Shown here: piece by piece, positions 37,326-49,800 of the stretch
Numbering within the stretch: the stretch's first letter is position 1
Layout of the letters: each line of letters opens with the position of its first letter
NCBI GenBank assembly: GCA_018398805.1
Contig: JAGFBZ010000931.1
Coordinates: 1-64,000, forward strand
Direction of reading: 5' to 3'
Length of the DNA stretch: 64,000 bases
Source of the DNA: Hirundichthys speculiger
Lineage: Eukaryota; Chordata; Actinopteri; Beloniformes; Exocoetidae
The notes under the pieces: model-generated
What the model was told of the DNA's origin: nothing
Databases searched by the model: none
Seen by the model: only the letters and a program-made list of their open reading frames with translations
Translations under genes and position numbers: made by a program

Positions 37326-38950
37326 TTATACAAATTTAGAATTTTGAACTCAGCTGAATTAACTGAATCATAAGTTGGATAAAGAACTGAACTGATCTGG
37401 ATTATATTTAATTTAGTAAACTTAAAGAGTCAACCCGACCACCAGGAACATGATGTCTAAGGAGGCAGGACTCATATTCATCCGGATCTTTGCAGACACG
37501 TCTTTCTCCCCTCTGTCTTCCTCCAGTTATCGAAGCAGAAGCAACGGGACCGCCACTGGCCTTAGTCAGTGTTCAGCTGTTCCCTAACAAACTGACGGGA
37601 ACGTAGCCTGGAATTTATGGAGGTTCAGCTTGAATATATTCTTCCCTGTTTTGTCCTCGCCCTCGTGCTGAATCATCGAGTCAGAGGGAGTCTCCACAGT
37701 CACGTCAAAACCAGAAGTCTGCAAGTCACACAAACGCCCCAAAAGCAGCAGCAACGACTGGTTTCGACCGCCGCCGCCACCTAGTGGACACCAATTTCGC
37801 AGTTCCCCTATTTGGTGCTATACAATTGAAGTAAAATGAGTATAATTAAACAGAGGAGGGCCAGAGACGTGACATGTAAGGGCCAGTGGGGAGAGCTGGT
37901 ACCAACATGGTTTCATCTGCTCCTTCTAAAGCCAGCCATGTTCTGACTATCCTACACAGGCTTTCTTTCTTTCTCCTCCTCTCTTTCTTTGAGCCAGCCG
38001 CCATCTCTTTGCTGCATGTGTGCAGCAGCAGCAGATTAAACTGGAAACCATTAAACACACATCAGCTTCACAGCGCTGCTGACGCTGTTGTCAGTCAGAT
38101 CTACTGTGTGTTTGATGGCTCACGTGTACATGTGTGCACGGCAGACGGCTGATGGTAGAGCAGTGGGAGACTGGTTCATGAGGAGGTCACATAGAAACAG
38201 ATGGATGCTCTCTGGACTCCCGCTGCTGTGGAAGAGGAATATATATGGAGATCGCCATGGTAACAACAAGGACTGGCAAATGACGATGCCGATTATCAGT
38301 AACGAATGAGAACGATGGCCGAACTTTGAAACCGATTCACAGCAAAAATCCAAACCTTGTTGTGAAAAATTAAAAGAACATAAACTTCCAGACATAGACA
38401 GACCAGAACCAGGGTCCTACCTGGGTTGATTTGGCCCTGGTCCAGGTAAGACCATAGACTACATAGCAACCCTCTGTGAGTGACATCACAGAGGTATCTG
38501 AAGCCTCGTTTTCCTCGTACTGCACGGCTTCATGCTGTGAAAGGGTGGAGCCAGCAGGACTGGAAGCCAGTATGAACACGCCCATCTTCTGTCAATCACA
38601 GTTAGTTATTTCAGCTTGACTGGCTCAGCTTCTGCTAAACTATTATACCAGTTATAATTAGTTTCCATTCATTCTGATCAAATCTGTCCAAACATTATCA
38701 ATTCAAGTGTTGCAACTGAAACAACATCTGAAGCAAGTACATAACCCACCTGAAACCAGGACAAGCAGAGTTCTGCTTGGACCACCCAGTTCATCAGCCT
38801 GCCAGTCCTGGGATGATTGACAGCAGGTCTGGGCAGACTTCCTCTTGGAAGGGTCCTGAAATTATCCTCCATGGATCCAAACTACTCTGGAGGAGCTGCT
38901 GGTGGAGGAACCTTTCCATCACAACATCAGAAATGAGAATGGTCAGTATG
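37326..38950. other. single-copy region
   Basis: Short frames on both strands without domains. CAG|GTAAGA near 38445 lacks a strong pyrimidine tract. No gene or RNA recognised. Confidence 0.5.
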
Positions 38951-39198
38951 GTAAATGGACTGCACTTATATACCGCTTTATCAACACCATCAAGGTGCCC
39001 TCAAAGTGGTTTACAATGGCCTCTCATTCACCCATTCACACACATATTCATACACCAGTGGGCGGCTGCTGCCATGCAAGCCGCTGCCAGTGTCTTGCCC
39101 AAGGACACTTTGGCATGTGGACAGTTGGAGCCGGGATCGAAACCGCCAACCTTCAAGTGACTGGACGACCCGCTTTACCAACTGAGCTACAGCCACCC
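38951..39198 (-). mobile_element. complete tRNA-derived SINE
   Basis: Read on the minus strand, it starts with a tRNA-like head. The RNA polymerase III A box TAGCTCAGTTGG is at 39189-39178 and the B box GGTTTCGATCCC at 39144-39133, about 45 bp apart as in tRNA genes. A unique body follows (AAGTGTCCTTGGGCAAGACA..., GTGTGTGAATGGGTGAATG), then a tail AAAGCGGTATATAAGTGCAG shared with L2-type LINEs. A possible short duplication CAGTA flanks it. It abuts array 3 of the 28-bp family. Confidence 0.75.
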
Positions 39199-39208
39199 AG
39201 TAGAGTAA

Positions 39209-39558
39209 TTGCAGCCTCTAGTGGTCGGTAGAGGAACTGCAGCCTCTAGTTGTCCTTAGAGGAACTGCAGCCTCTAGTGGTCAGTAGAGGAACTGCAGCC
39301 TCTAGTGGTAGGTAGAGGAACTGCAGCCTCTAGTGGTCGGTAGAGGAACTGCAGCCTCTAGTGGACAGTAGAGGAACTGCAGCCTCTAGTGGTCGGTAGA
39401 GGAACTGCAGCCTCTAGTTGTCCTTAGAGGAACTGCAGCCTCTAGTGGTCAGTAGAGGAACTGCAGCCTCTAGTGGTCAGTAGAGGAACTGCAGCCTCTA
39501 GTGGTAGGTAGAGGAACTGCAGCCTCTAGTGGACAGTAGAGGAACTGCAGTCTCTAGG
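39209..39558 (-). repeat. 28-bp minisatellite array 3 (reverse)
   Basis: About 12 units reading GCAGCCTCTAGTGGTCGGTA on the plus strand, the reverse complement of arrays 1 and 2. Repeated use of CTAGTTGTCCTTAGAGG at two places shows a multi-unit duplication. Confidence 0.95.
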
Positions 39559-40451
39559 ATTCAGATAAGACTTTCTCCTTCATCCTGGCAGGAGCCTGGA
39601 AGGGGGATTTTGGTGCTCATCTAGAACCGTCATGGGTTGATGTGGTCCTGGTCCAGATCTGACCCATGTGGGAATCTGAAGTCTTTGAATCCTGATTCTC
39701 AGATTCACAGACCAGCATGTGACCTCTGACTGAACTTTGGCCTTTGTGTGAGCTCAGACCAGCAGTGACCTGAGGTTGACTTGTGACCTTTGACCCTTGC
39801 AGCAGCTCGGTGAGCGTGTTTCTGTTCCGGTTTCTGGTTCTGGTTCTTGAATCAGACTCTGTTAAACTCCTCTGACGGGAGCGCTGGTCTCATATGTCTG
39901 CAGTGTTTGTGTCCTTGAACGCAGCTTGTTTCCTGCCCCACATCTGCATCACATAAACACCTCCCAGTATGAGTGTGGTGTGTGGATTTCTCCCCATATA
40001 TCATCCTCCTGCCGCCCCCCCCCAGCAGTGAAAAGCACACTTCTGGGCGACCAGAAAGCTCGTTTATAACGTGACATCATCGTCTGTGATGAGAGGACGC
40101 TCTGGCCTGCTCTTCTTCTTCTACTGTAGCTCTGTTTGAAACTTCTTCTTTGTCTGTGTGGGTTTAGAGGGTGTTTTGTGGGTTTTTGTGGGGGTGTGAG
40201 GAGCCGCTCTTCAACATTCCTGCTAAGGTCACTCTCAGGACAAGCCGGTGAATGTGTGTGAGCGTGCACGTGGGGCCTCCTCTCTGTCCAGGATGAAGGA
40301 TGGAGGGAGGGAGGTGAAGGAGAAGTGAGAGGGTAACAGGGAGGGGGTCAGCCGGCGGTCAAATTCAAATGCCTCCTCCAGCAGCACCAAGGAGCGGCAC
40401 TCTGCTTCACCTACGTTTACAGCAGTTCTCATCCTCCTCTTCCTCCTCTGT
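39559..40451. other. single-copy region
   Basis: No gene recognised. Short C-run at 40014-40023. Confidence 0.5.
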
Positions 40452-41730
40452 TCACACTGACACACACTAATACACACTAACACTAATACACACTAACACT
40501 AATACACATCAACACTAACACACACTAACACACACTAACACTAATACACACTAACACAAACTAACACTAACACACACAAACACACACTAACGCTAATACA
40601 CACTAACACTAACACACACTAACACACACTAATACACACTAACACTAATACACATTAACACACACTAACACTAATACACACTAACACACACTAACACACA
40701 TTAATACACACTAACACTAACACACACTAACACACACAAACACACACACGAATACACACACACTAACACACTAATACACACACACACACAACAAAACACA
40801 CACTAACACTAACACACACTAACACACATACACAACTAACAACTAACACACAAAACACACACACACACACTAACACACACTAACACTAACACACAACACA
40901 CTAAACACAACACTAACACCACACACAAACACACTAACACTAATACACACTAACACACACACTAACACACACTAACACACACTAACACTAACACACACTA
41001 ACACTAATACACACTAACACACACAAAACAACACTACACGAACACACTACACACACAACACACACGAACACACACGAACACGAAGACACACGAACACTAA
41101 GACACAGGAACACTAACACACAGAACACAACACAACACAACAACACACAACAACACGAAGAACACAACACAATAACACAACAAACACACCACACGAACAC
41201 GAACACACACTAACACACACAACACTAACACAACACACAACACAAACACAACACACACACTAACACACAACACTAACACAACACTAACACACAAACGAAC
41301 AACAAACACAACTAACACAAACAACACTAACACACTACACAACACACACTAACACTAACACTACACACGAACACTAACACACACTAACACACACTAATAC
41401 ACACGAACACAACACAACACTAACACACACAACACGAACACACACAACACACACACACAACACACACAAACACACTAAACAAACACACTAACACACACTA
41501 ACACACACACAAACACACACTAACACACACACACAGAAGACACACGAAACACTAACACACAAACACACACTAACACACAACACACAACACAAACAACACT
41601 AACACACACTAACACACACTAACACTAATAACACACTAACACTAACACAAACTAACACACACAAACACACACTAACGCTAATACACACTAACATTAACAC
41701 ACACTAACACACACTAATACACACTAACAC
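40452..41730. repeat. (CACTAACA)n-type array
   Basis: Mixed 6- and 8-bp units ACACTA, ACACACTA and AACACACT with AATACACAC variants over 1.3 kb. The plus strand has almost no G. Degenerate in the centre (41030-41600). C/V/F-rich minus-strand frames are artefacts. Confidence 0.93.
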
Positions 41731-41949
41731 CAGTCATGATCCAGAATGTGACCCTGAGCAGTAATTGATAAAAAATGAGAGTGACTTTTGACCCCTCCTT
41801 TCCTCTCTCCCTCACCCACTACAGTAACGCCCCCCCTCCCCCCCTCCAGTTCTTCTCTTCAGAGAGGCGGAGCTCCTCTTTCCTCTGATTCTAGTGAACA
41901 GGGACATTTACAGAGACAGGTGTTCTAGGACATTCATTTAAACTACACC

Positions 41950-42054
41950 TAATATAATATATATAAAATAATATAATATAATATAATAATATAATATAAT
42001 ATAATATAATATAATATAATATAATATAATATAATATAATAATATAATATAATA
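41950..42054. repeat. (ATAAT)n pentanucleotide microsatellite
   Basis: About 20 units of ATAAT with occasional ATAATAAT slips. Confidence 0.92.
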
Positions 42055-43613
42055 CATTCTAACTTTATTTCATAGGATTATTGATTTTGTACAAACTGAA
42101 CTAATATTAAGAATTGTACAAGAATTTTTACAAAATCTGTAAAAAATTTTGCTTTTTCATCATAAATTAAATAGTTTCCTCTACTAAGACTTCCTGTAAA
42201 TGCTCCTTTATGTCCTTTAATCATTATTCACTTTAATCAGTCTTTTTGTAACATTTCAACTTTTTGTTGAAAACAGCAAGTTTCACTTAACTTTTAGACA
42301 TAAAATTATGACTTCATGTTGCAAAATCTTAAATTTCATATAACTTTAACTTTATGTCCAACATGACATTTTGTTGTAAAATTGCAACTTAAAACAACAA
42401 CTCTTTGTGGTAAAATATTGATTTTCATTAAAAAGGTGAAAGGAGGAGGAGCTTAAGCATCATCAGCAGGTTTAGGGGGTTTGGTGCAAGATAGGGCCCT
42501 GGATGTGATTGGACTGTTGTTAAAAGAAGAGACGGCCCACGGAGGGAAACATCACTGTCACAGGTTTATAGAGAAGTGTTGCTGCCTCCAGATTCAAGAT
42601 GAAACAGTCAAATGAAGCACTTTAAACATCTCATATGCTCTTTATGTTCTTTTCATAACATATGGGTTTATGATATAATTTTATTCTGTCTTTATTTACA
42701 TGTTACAAACTGCAACTGAGGTTCTCTCAGATAAACATAAAATCCTGTTTCACAATAAAATAGTCCTTTTAGGATAAAACAAACAAATGGCCATATAAAA
42801 GCTGCCGCTGATGAAAGGCTGAAAAAATACATTAAAAATCATCTTTTCTTTTTAAATGAACGAACATGGAAACATGACAAACCGCTCATTAGTTCGTTCG
42901 TTAATATATTTATTTATTTATTCATTCCTCCATTCATTCATTCCTTTATTCCTCCATTCATTTATACATGTATTCATTCATACACTGGATTAAATTAAAA
43001 TCAGAAAAACATATCTTAAATGCTTTTGAATGAAAAAGGGATTTTCCGTATTAATTGTTGCGCTGATCAGTTTGATCGGGGTCAGAATCAGTCATTTATT
43101 ACAGTAAAGTCTATTTCCTTGGGATGGATTTATTATTATTTAATTTGTATTAACTGAAGTGGATAAATGTCAGTGTGGAAACTGAGTTACACCTATTTCT
43201 CTACAGATCAGATGATGAGGGTTTTTTTTTTTGTCTCTTTTGTTTGTTTGTTTCAAAAGAATCAAAAGTCTCCAGGTAAAAACAGAATCAGAATTGAGTT
43301 TTATTTAATGATGGCAGAGCTGTGGATGAAAAACCTAAAAATGTTTCATAGTTTCAAAATATATTTCATACATTTCTGAGATAGAAATAACATTTCCCAG
43401 TGCCCGCCCAGTCTTCCCTGCAAGGCCACTGGTTTTAGCACCACCTGGTGAATGGATGAGAAAATGTCTGTCCTCATCATCCAGCTGCAATCACCTGACT
43501 GACCCAGAGACATCTCAGTGGTAAACAGAGATTCAGAAGGTCAGGCTGGATGAGAGGGAGGAGCTGATAAGATGCACTGAGGAGCTGACCTTCATGCTGA
43601 GGCACAGACTTTG
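42055..43613. other. single-copy AT-rich region
   Basis: Contains a short ATTC-rich stretch near 42910-42975. No gene or RNA recognised. Confidence 0.5.
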
Positions 43614-44760
43614 AGAGAACTGCAGTCTCTACTGGTTAGTAGAGGAACTGTAGTTTCTAGTGGTCGGTAGAGGAACTGCAGCCTCTAGTAGTCAGTAGAG
43701 GAACTGTAGTCTCTAGTGGTTAGAAGAGGAACTGTAGTCTCTAGTGGTTAGAAGTGGAACTGCAGTCTCTAGTGGTTAGTAGAGCAACTGCAGCCTCTAA
43801 TGGTCAGTAGAGGAACTACAGTCTCTAGTGGTCGGTGGAGGAACTGCAGCCTCTAGTGGTCAGTAGAGCAACTGCAGCCTCTAGTGGTCAGTAGAGGAAC
43901 TGCAGCCTCTAGTGGTCGGTGGAGGAACTGCAGCATCTAGTGGTCAGTAGAGGAACTGCAACCTCTAGTGGTCGGTAGAAGAACTGCAGCCTCTAGTGGT
44001 CAGTAGAGGAACTGCAACCTCTAGTGGTCGGTAGAGGAACTGCAGCCTCTAGTGGTCGGTGGAGGAACTACACCTTCTAGTGGTCAGTAGAGCAAATGCA
44101 ACCTCTAGTGGTCAGTAGAAGAACTGCAGCCTCTAGTGGTCAGTAGAGGAACTGCAACCTCTAGTGGTCGGTAGAGGAACTGCAGCCTCTAGTGGTCAGT
44201 AGAGGAACTGCAACCTCTAGTGGTCGGTAGAAGAACTGCAGCCTCTAGTGGTCAGTAGAGGAACTGCAACCTCTAGTGGTCGGTAGAGGAACTGCAGCCT
44301 CTAGTGATCAGTAGAAGAACTGCAGCCTCTAGTGGTCGGTAGAAGAACTGAAGCCTCTAGTGGTCAGTAGAGGAACTGCAGCCACTAGTGGTTGGTAGAA
44401 GAACTGCAGCCTCTAGTGGTCGGTAGAAGAACTGCAGCCTCTAGTGGTCAGTAGAGGAACTGCAGTCTCTAGTGGTCAGTAGAGGAACTGCAGCATCTTG
44501 TGGTCAGTAGAGGAACTGCAACCTCTAGTGGTCGGTAAGGGAACTGCAGCCTCTAGTGGTCGGTAGAAGAACTGCAGCCTCTAGTGGTCGGTAGAGGAAC
44601 TGCAGCCACTAGTGGTCGGTAGAAGAACTGCAGCCTCTAGTGGTCGGTAGAAGAACTGAAGTGAAGAACTGCAGCCTCTAGTGGTCAGTAGAGGAACTGC
44701 AGTCTCTAGTGGTCAGTAGAGGAACTGCAGCATCTTGTGGTCAGTAGAGGAACTGCAGTT
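43614..44760 (-). repeat. 28-bp minisatellite array 4 (reverse)
   Basis: About 41 units reading GCAGCCTCTAGTGGTCAGTA on the plus strand, same orientation as array 3 and opposite to arrays 1 and 2. Alternating AGAGGAACTGCAACC and AGAAGAACTGCAGCC variants form a two- or three-unit higher-order pattern in the middle. Confidence 0.95.
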
Positions 44761-45769
44761 ATGGTTAATGTCTGCTCTAATTCAGACCAGAGAGCTGAAT
44801 GGAGATCACTTCTTCAGGTTATCCTTCACATCATTTCTGTTATCTGTTTTATCAGAGACATCTGTTTTTAGTTTTTTAGCTTCATAATCTCCCTGAGAGG
44901 TTTTGAGGGTTTTTTTTTTTCAAAAGTAGGAAATATCGTTGCTGCAGAGGCCATGTGAAAACATCTGCTGTTACCACACACAAACATACTAATGTGCAAA
45001 ACAAAGCAGCTTCCTCTTCACACGAGCAGCAGACTCACAATTTGCATAAACGTGCACGCTCAGAAATATTTACGAGCGCCGGTTTCCTTTGTTGGAGAGG
45101 CAGAGCCAGAAAGAAGTGGTGTTTCTGTCTGACTCGGCCAACCCGCTCCCTCGCAGGCCGTTTCCAAGGAAATCCACCGACTTAATTGTTGTACAGAGGG
45201 TCACGCTGAGTTTCGCCGAGAGAACACACACACATTCACGTGCACACAGACAGCTGCGAGGCGGCCGTGCGCCCTACAGTAGTGAAGTTAAATGTGTGAA
45301 TGGAGGGCTGTAAATTCACCACAGAGAGATTTACTGCACATGCCGCACGTTGGGGGATTTACAAAGCGCCGTCAGCTGGAGCCTTTAAAGGAGCAGTTCA
45401 ACACTTTCAGGAGCACAGTTCTCCGTCTTCTTCAGTGTGAGATGAAACCAGCGACCTTCCCATGGCTCATTTTGAGGGGATTTATCTCAAAATGGAAAAT
45501 GGGGGAAAAAAAGTGCCCATGAATATGACATCTCCCCAACCAACATGCTTGTTTCTCTTTCGTGTCAGCCATTAAAAACCTGTAGAAGTGTTACAGACTG
45601 TCTCCAGGCCGAGGACAGTCCCTTACTGGAGCTCCATCTCGGACGTCCAGCTGCTGGTCAAGCTCAGTCATCTGCAAAAGTTAGAACCCCTTCTGATCAA
45701 CTAATGGTAGTTGGTCTTAGGATGAGGGAAATATAACCTCACATGAGGGAGACCAGAACTGTTTTCAAC
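44761..45769. other. single-copy region
   Basis: The stretch 44960-45200 carries ATTTGCAT and AACAAAG motifs and looks non-repetitive; it might be regulatory, but this is a guess. Frames up to 76 residues have no domain. Confidence 0.35.
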
Positions 45770-45789
45770 GTGCCATTATTTATTTAAAA

Positions 45790-45962
45790 ACACCGTAGTC
45801 AAAACCAGCTGTGCGATGGGCCGGTGACCTGTCCAGGGTGTACCCTCATCGTCTGAAGAGACCCGGAAAAGGCTCCAGCAGACCGCTGTGGGCCTAGACC
45901 GCAGAAGGTGAGGTATCAGTGGGATGGAGTGGAGTGGGAGTGAAAGGATGGATGGATAGCCT
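45790..45962 (+). mobile_element. SINE fragment (3' half, GGAT tail)
   Basis: GTGCGATGGGCCGGTGACCTGTCCAGG... through AGGCTCCAGC and ending GGATGGATGGAT. Same family as 37108-37325. It lies just upstream of the Tc1 remnant. Confidence 0.6.
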
Positions 45963-46009
45963 AAAGAAGAAAGAAAAATAATAATGCAGGTCATCCTAAG
46001 TACCCCTCA

Positions 46010-46620
46010 CTGCTTCCACAGCATTTAAGAGCTGCAACCAGGTGCTGCTGCTTTTCTAGAGGTCTGCAGACCTCTAAAGCATTGCTTATGCCAAGAAGAA
46101 AAGACATCAGCAGTGGTCCAGGAGAAGAAACTGTTGCTGCACATCGTTGGGGAAAGGGTTATGAAATAATTTCCTTACTACCTTCAGTCCAACATTCTTT
46201 GGTCAGAAAGATTATTCACAAGTGGAAAACATTCAAGACACGTGTCAATCTTTCCAGGAATGGATGTCCTAATCATTTACCCCAAGAGCAGGAACTGAGA
46301 GAACTACGGCTCCTCCAGAGGCTCCAGGCCTGACTAAGCAGGCTGCTAAAGTCCATGACTGGAAGTGTTTCCATGGAAACATGACTGAGGTCCACAAAAC
46401 TGCATCTGAACAAACCAGCGGACATCTAGAACCAAAATGGACCAACGTCGACTAAAGTTGTTTGGCCTTAATGCCCACAGCCATGTTTAGACAGCATTTT
46501 AGCAGAAACACCTATGTCAAGCACAGTGGTGGAGGGATGATGGTTTGGGACCTGGACACCTTGTCGTCAGTGAGTGAACCATGAACTCCTCTGTAGACAC
46601 ATGTGAGTCCATCTGTGTGA
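46010..46620 (+). pseudogene. Tc1/mariner-like transposase remnant 1
   Basis: The frame from ATG 46088 encodes a Tc1-type N-terminal DNA-binding domain (MPRRKDISSGPGEE..., then VRKIIHKWKTFKT and VNLSRNGCP) and stops at 46333. Further on, different frames match later parts of the family: KLFGLNAHSHV (about 46455-46487) and NTYVKHSGGGMMVW (about 46510-46550). The intact enzyme, about 340 residues, cuts and pastes at TA dinucleotides with a DDE catalytic triad; here the frame is broken several times and most of the catalytic region is missing. A shared start, CATTATTTATTTAA, at 45774 and 57278 may be part of its terminal region. Confidence 0.75.
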
Positions 46621-46864
46621 CAGTTAAACCTAAGCTGAAGTAATATTGACTAGCTCTAGTCACGACATAAATGTGATGGCTCTCCAGCTGGATCTGGGTC
46701 CTCCAGCCGAGCCACTCTCCAGGTTGGCCTGCACCCTTTCAGACTGACTAACTGACCAACTGGACCCAGGTTTAATCAAGACCCAGGGTACCGCGGGCCT
46801 GCAGTCATTTAGGGTCAGCTCATTTCAGAAGCAACATCCAAAATATGGACAGACGGAGAGAACA
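46621..46864. other. short single-copy spacer
   Basis: Leads into the pentanucleotide array. No feature recognised. Confidence 0.5.
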
Positions 46865-49800
46865 AATGTAAACTGGCATAAGAATAGAATAGAAAAGGAC
46901 AGAAAATAGTAGAGTAGAGTAGAACACAATAGAACAGAGTGAAGTAGAGTAGAACACAACAGAACAGAATAAAGTAGAGTAGAACACAACAGAATAGAGT
47001 AGAGTAGAGTAGAGTAGAGTAGAACACAACAGAACAGAGTAGAGTAGAAAAGAACACAACAGAACAGAGTAGAGTAGAGCTGAACAGAACAGAGTAGAAT
47101 AGAGTAGAGTAGAACACAACAGAACAGAGTAGGGTAGAACAGAACAGAGGAGAGTAGAGTAGAACAAAACAGAACAGAGTAGAGTAGAGTAGAGCACAAC
47201 AGAACAGAGTAGAGGAGAGTAGAACACAACAGAACAGAGTAGAGAGGAACAGAACAGAGGAGAGTAGAGTAGAACACAGCAGAACAGAGTAGAGTAGAGT
47301 AGAACAGAACAGAGTAGAGTAGAGCACAACAGAACAGAGTAGAGTAGAACAGAAAAGAGGAGAGTAGAGTAGAACATAACAGAACAGAACAGAGTAGAGT
47401 AGAGTAGAGCACAACAGAACAGAGTAGAGTAGAACAGAAAAGAGGAGAGTAGAGTAGAACATAACATAACAGAGCAGAGTAGAGTAGAGCAGAACAGAGT
47501 AGAGTAGAGTAGAACACAACAATACAAAGTAAAATAGAGTAGAACAGAACAGAGTAGAGTAGAGCACAACAGAACAGAGTAGAACAGAAAAGAGGAGAGT
47601 AGAGTAGAACACAACAGAGCAGAGTGGAGAAGAGCAGAAAAGAGGAGAGTAGAGTAGAACACAACAGAACAGAGTAGAGGAAATGAGAGGAGAATAGAAC
47701 AGAACAGAAAAGAACCCAGTAGAGTAGAGTAGAACAGAACAGAATGGAGTAGAGTAGAGCAGAACAGAGGAGAGTAGAGTAGAAAACAACAGAAGAGGAA
47801 ATGAAAGGAAAATAGAACAAAACAGAATAGAACATAGTAGAGTAGAGTAGAACCGAACAGAATGGAGTAGAGTAGAACACATCAGAACAGAATAGAGTAG
47901 AGCAGAACAGAACAGAGTAGAGTAGAGCGGAACAGAGGAGAGGAGAGTAGAACACAACAGAACAGAGGAAATCAGAGGAAAATAGAACAAACAGAAAAGA
48001 ACATAGTAGATTAGAGTAGAACAGGACAGAACAGAGTAGAGTAGGGTAGACTAGAACACAACAGAACAGAGTAGAGTAGAACACAACAGAACAGAGTAGA
48101 GTAGAGTAAAGTAGAACAGAGTAGAGTGGAGTAGAACAGAACAGAACAGAGTAGAGTAGAATAGAACACAACAGAACAGAGTAGAGTAGAAAAGAACAGA
48201 GGAGAGTAGAGTAGAACACAACAGAAAAGAACATAGTAGAGTAAAGTAGAACAGAACAGAACGGAGTAGAGTAGAGCAGAACAGAACAGAGTAGAGTAGA
48301 ATAAAGCAGAACAGAAGAGAGTAGAGTATAACACAACAGAACCGAGTAGAGTAGAGCAGAACAGAACAGAGTAGAGTAGAGTAAAGCTGAACAGAGGAGA
48401 GTAGAGTAGAACACAAGAGAACAGAGTAGAGGAAATGAGAGGAGAATGGAACAAAACAGAAAAGAACATAGTAGAGTACAGTAGACCAGAACAGAGTAGA
48501 GTAGAACAGAGTAGAGTAGAGCAGAACAGAGGAGAGTAGAATAGAACACAACAGAGCAGAGTAGAGGAAATGAGAGGAGAAAAGAACAAAACATAAAAGA
48601 ACATAGTAGAGTAGAACACAACAGAGCAGAGTAGAGTAGAACAGAACAGAGTAGAGTAGAGTAGAGCAGAACAGAGTAGAGTAGAACACAGCAGAACAGA
48701 GTAGAGTAGAAAAGAACAGAGGAGAGTAGAGAAGAACACAACAGAACAGAGTAGAGGAAATGAGAGGAGAATATAACATAACAGAAAAGAACATAGTAGA
48801 GTAGAGTAGAACAGAAAAGAACGGAGTAGAGTAGAGCAGAACAAAACAGAGTAGAGTAGAATAGAGTAGAACAGGGAAGAGTAGAGGAGAACAGAGGAGA
48901 GTAGAATAGAACACAACAGAGTAGAGGAAATGAGAGGAGAATATAACAGAACAGAAAAGAACATAGTAGAGTAGAGTAGAACAGAACAGAACGGAGTAGA
49001 GTAGAGCAGAACAAAACAGAGTAGAGTAGAATAGAGTAGAACAGGGAAGAGTAGAGGAGAACAGAGGAGAGTAGAATAGAACACAACAGAGTAGAGGAAA
49101 TGAGAGGAGAATAGAACAAAACATAAAAGAACATAGTAGAGTAGAGTAGAACAGAACAGAGCAGAGTAGAGTAGAACACAACAGAACAGAGTAGAGTAGA
49201 GTAGAGCAGAACTGGGGAGAGTAGAGTAGAACACAGCAGAACAGAGTGGAGTAGAAAAGAACAGAGGAGAGTAGAGTAGAACACAACAGAACAGAGTAGA
49301 GGAAATGAGAGGAGAATATAACAGAACAGAAAAGAACATAGTAGAGTAGAGTAGAACAGAACAGAACGGAGTAGAGTAGAGCAGAACAAAACAGAGTAGA
49401 GTAGAATAGAGTAGAACAGAGAAGAGTAGAGGAGAACAGAGGAGAGTAGAATAGAACACAACAGAGTAGAGGAAATGAGAGGAGAATAGAACAAAACATA
49501 AAAGAACATAGTAGAGTAGAGTAGAACAGAACAGAGCAGAGTAGAGTAAAACACAACAGAACAGAGTAGAGTAGAGTAGAGCAGAACTGGGGAGAGTATA
49601 GTAGAACACAGCAGAAGAGAGTGGAGTAGAAAAGAACAGTGGAGAGTAGAGTAGAACACAACAGAACAGAGTAGAGGAAATGAGAAGAGAATATAACAGA
49701 ACAGAAAAGAACATAGTAGAGTAGAGTAGAACACAACAGAACAGAGTAGAGTAGAGCAGAACAGAGTAGAGTAGAGTAAAGCAGAACAGATGAGAGTAGA

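Noticed and set aside
38436..38452. Third recursive-splice-like site (CAG|GTAAGA)
   Set aside because: Short and G-interrupted pyrimidine tract.
39133..39198. A tRNA gene on the minus strand
   Set aside because: The A and B boxes are present, but the cloverleaf is not complete and the segment continues into a SINE body and L2-like tail.
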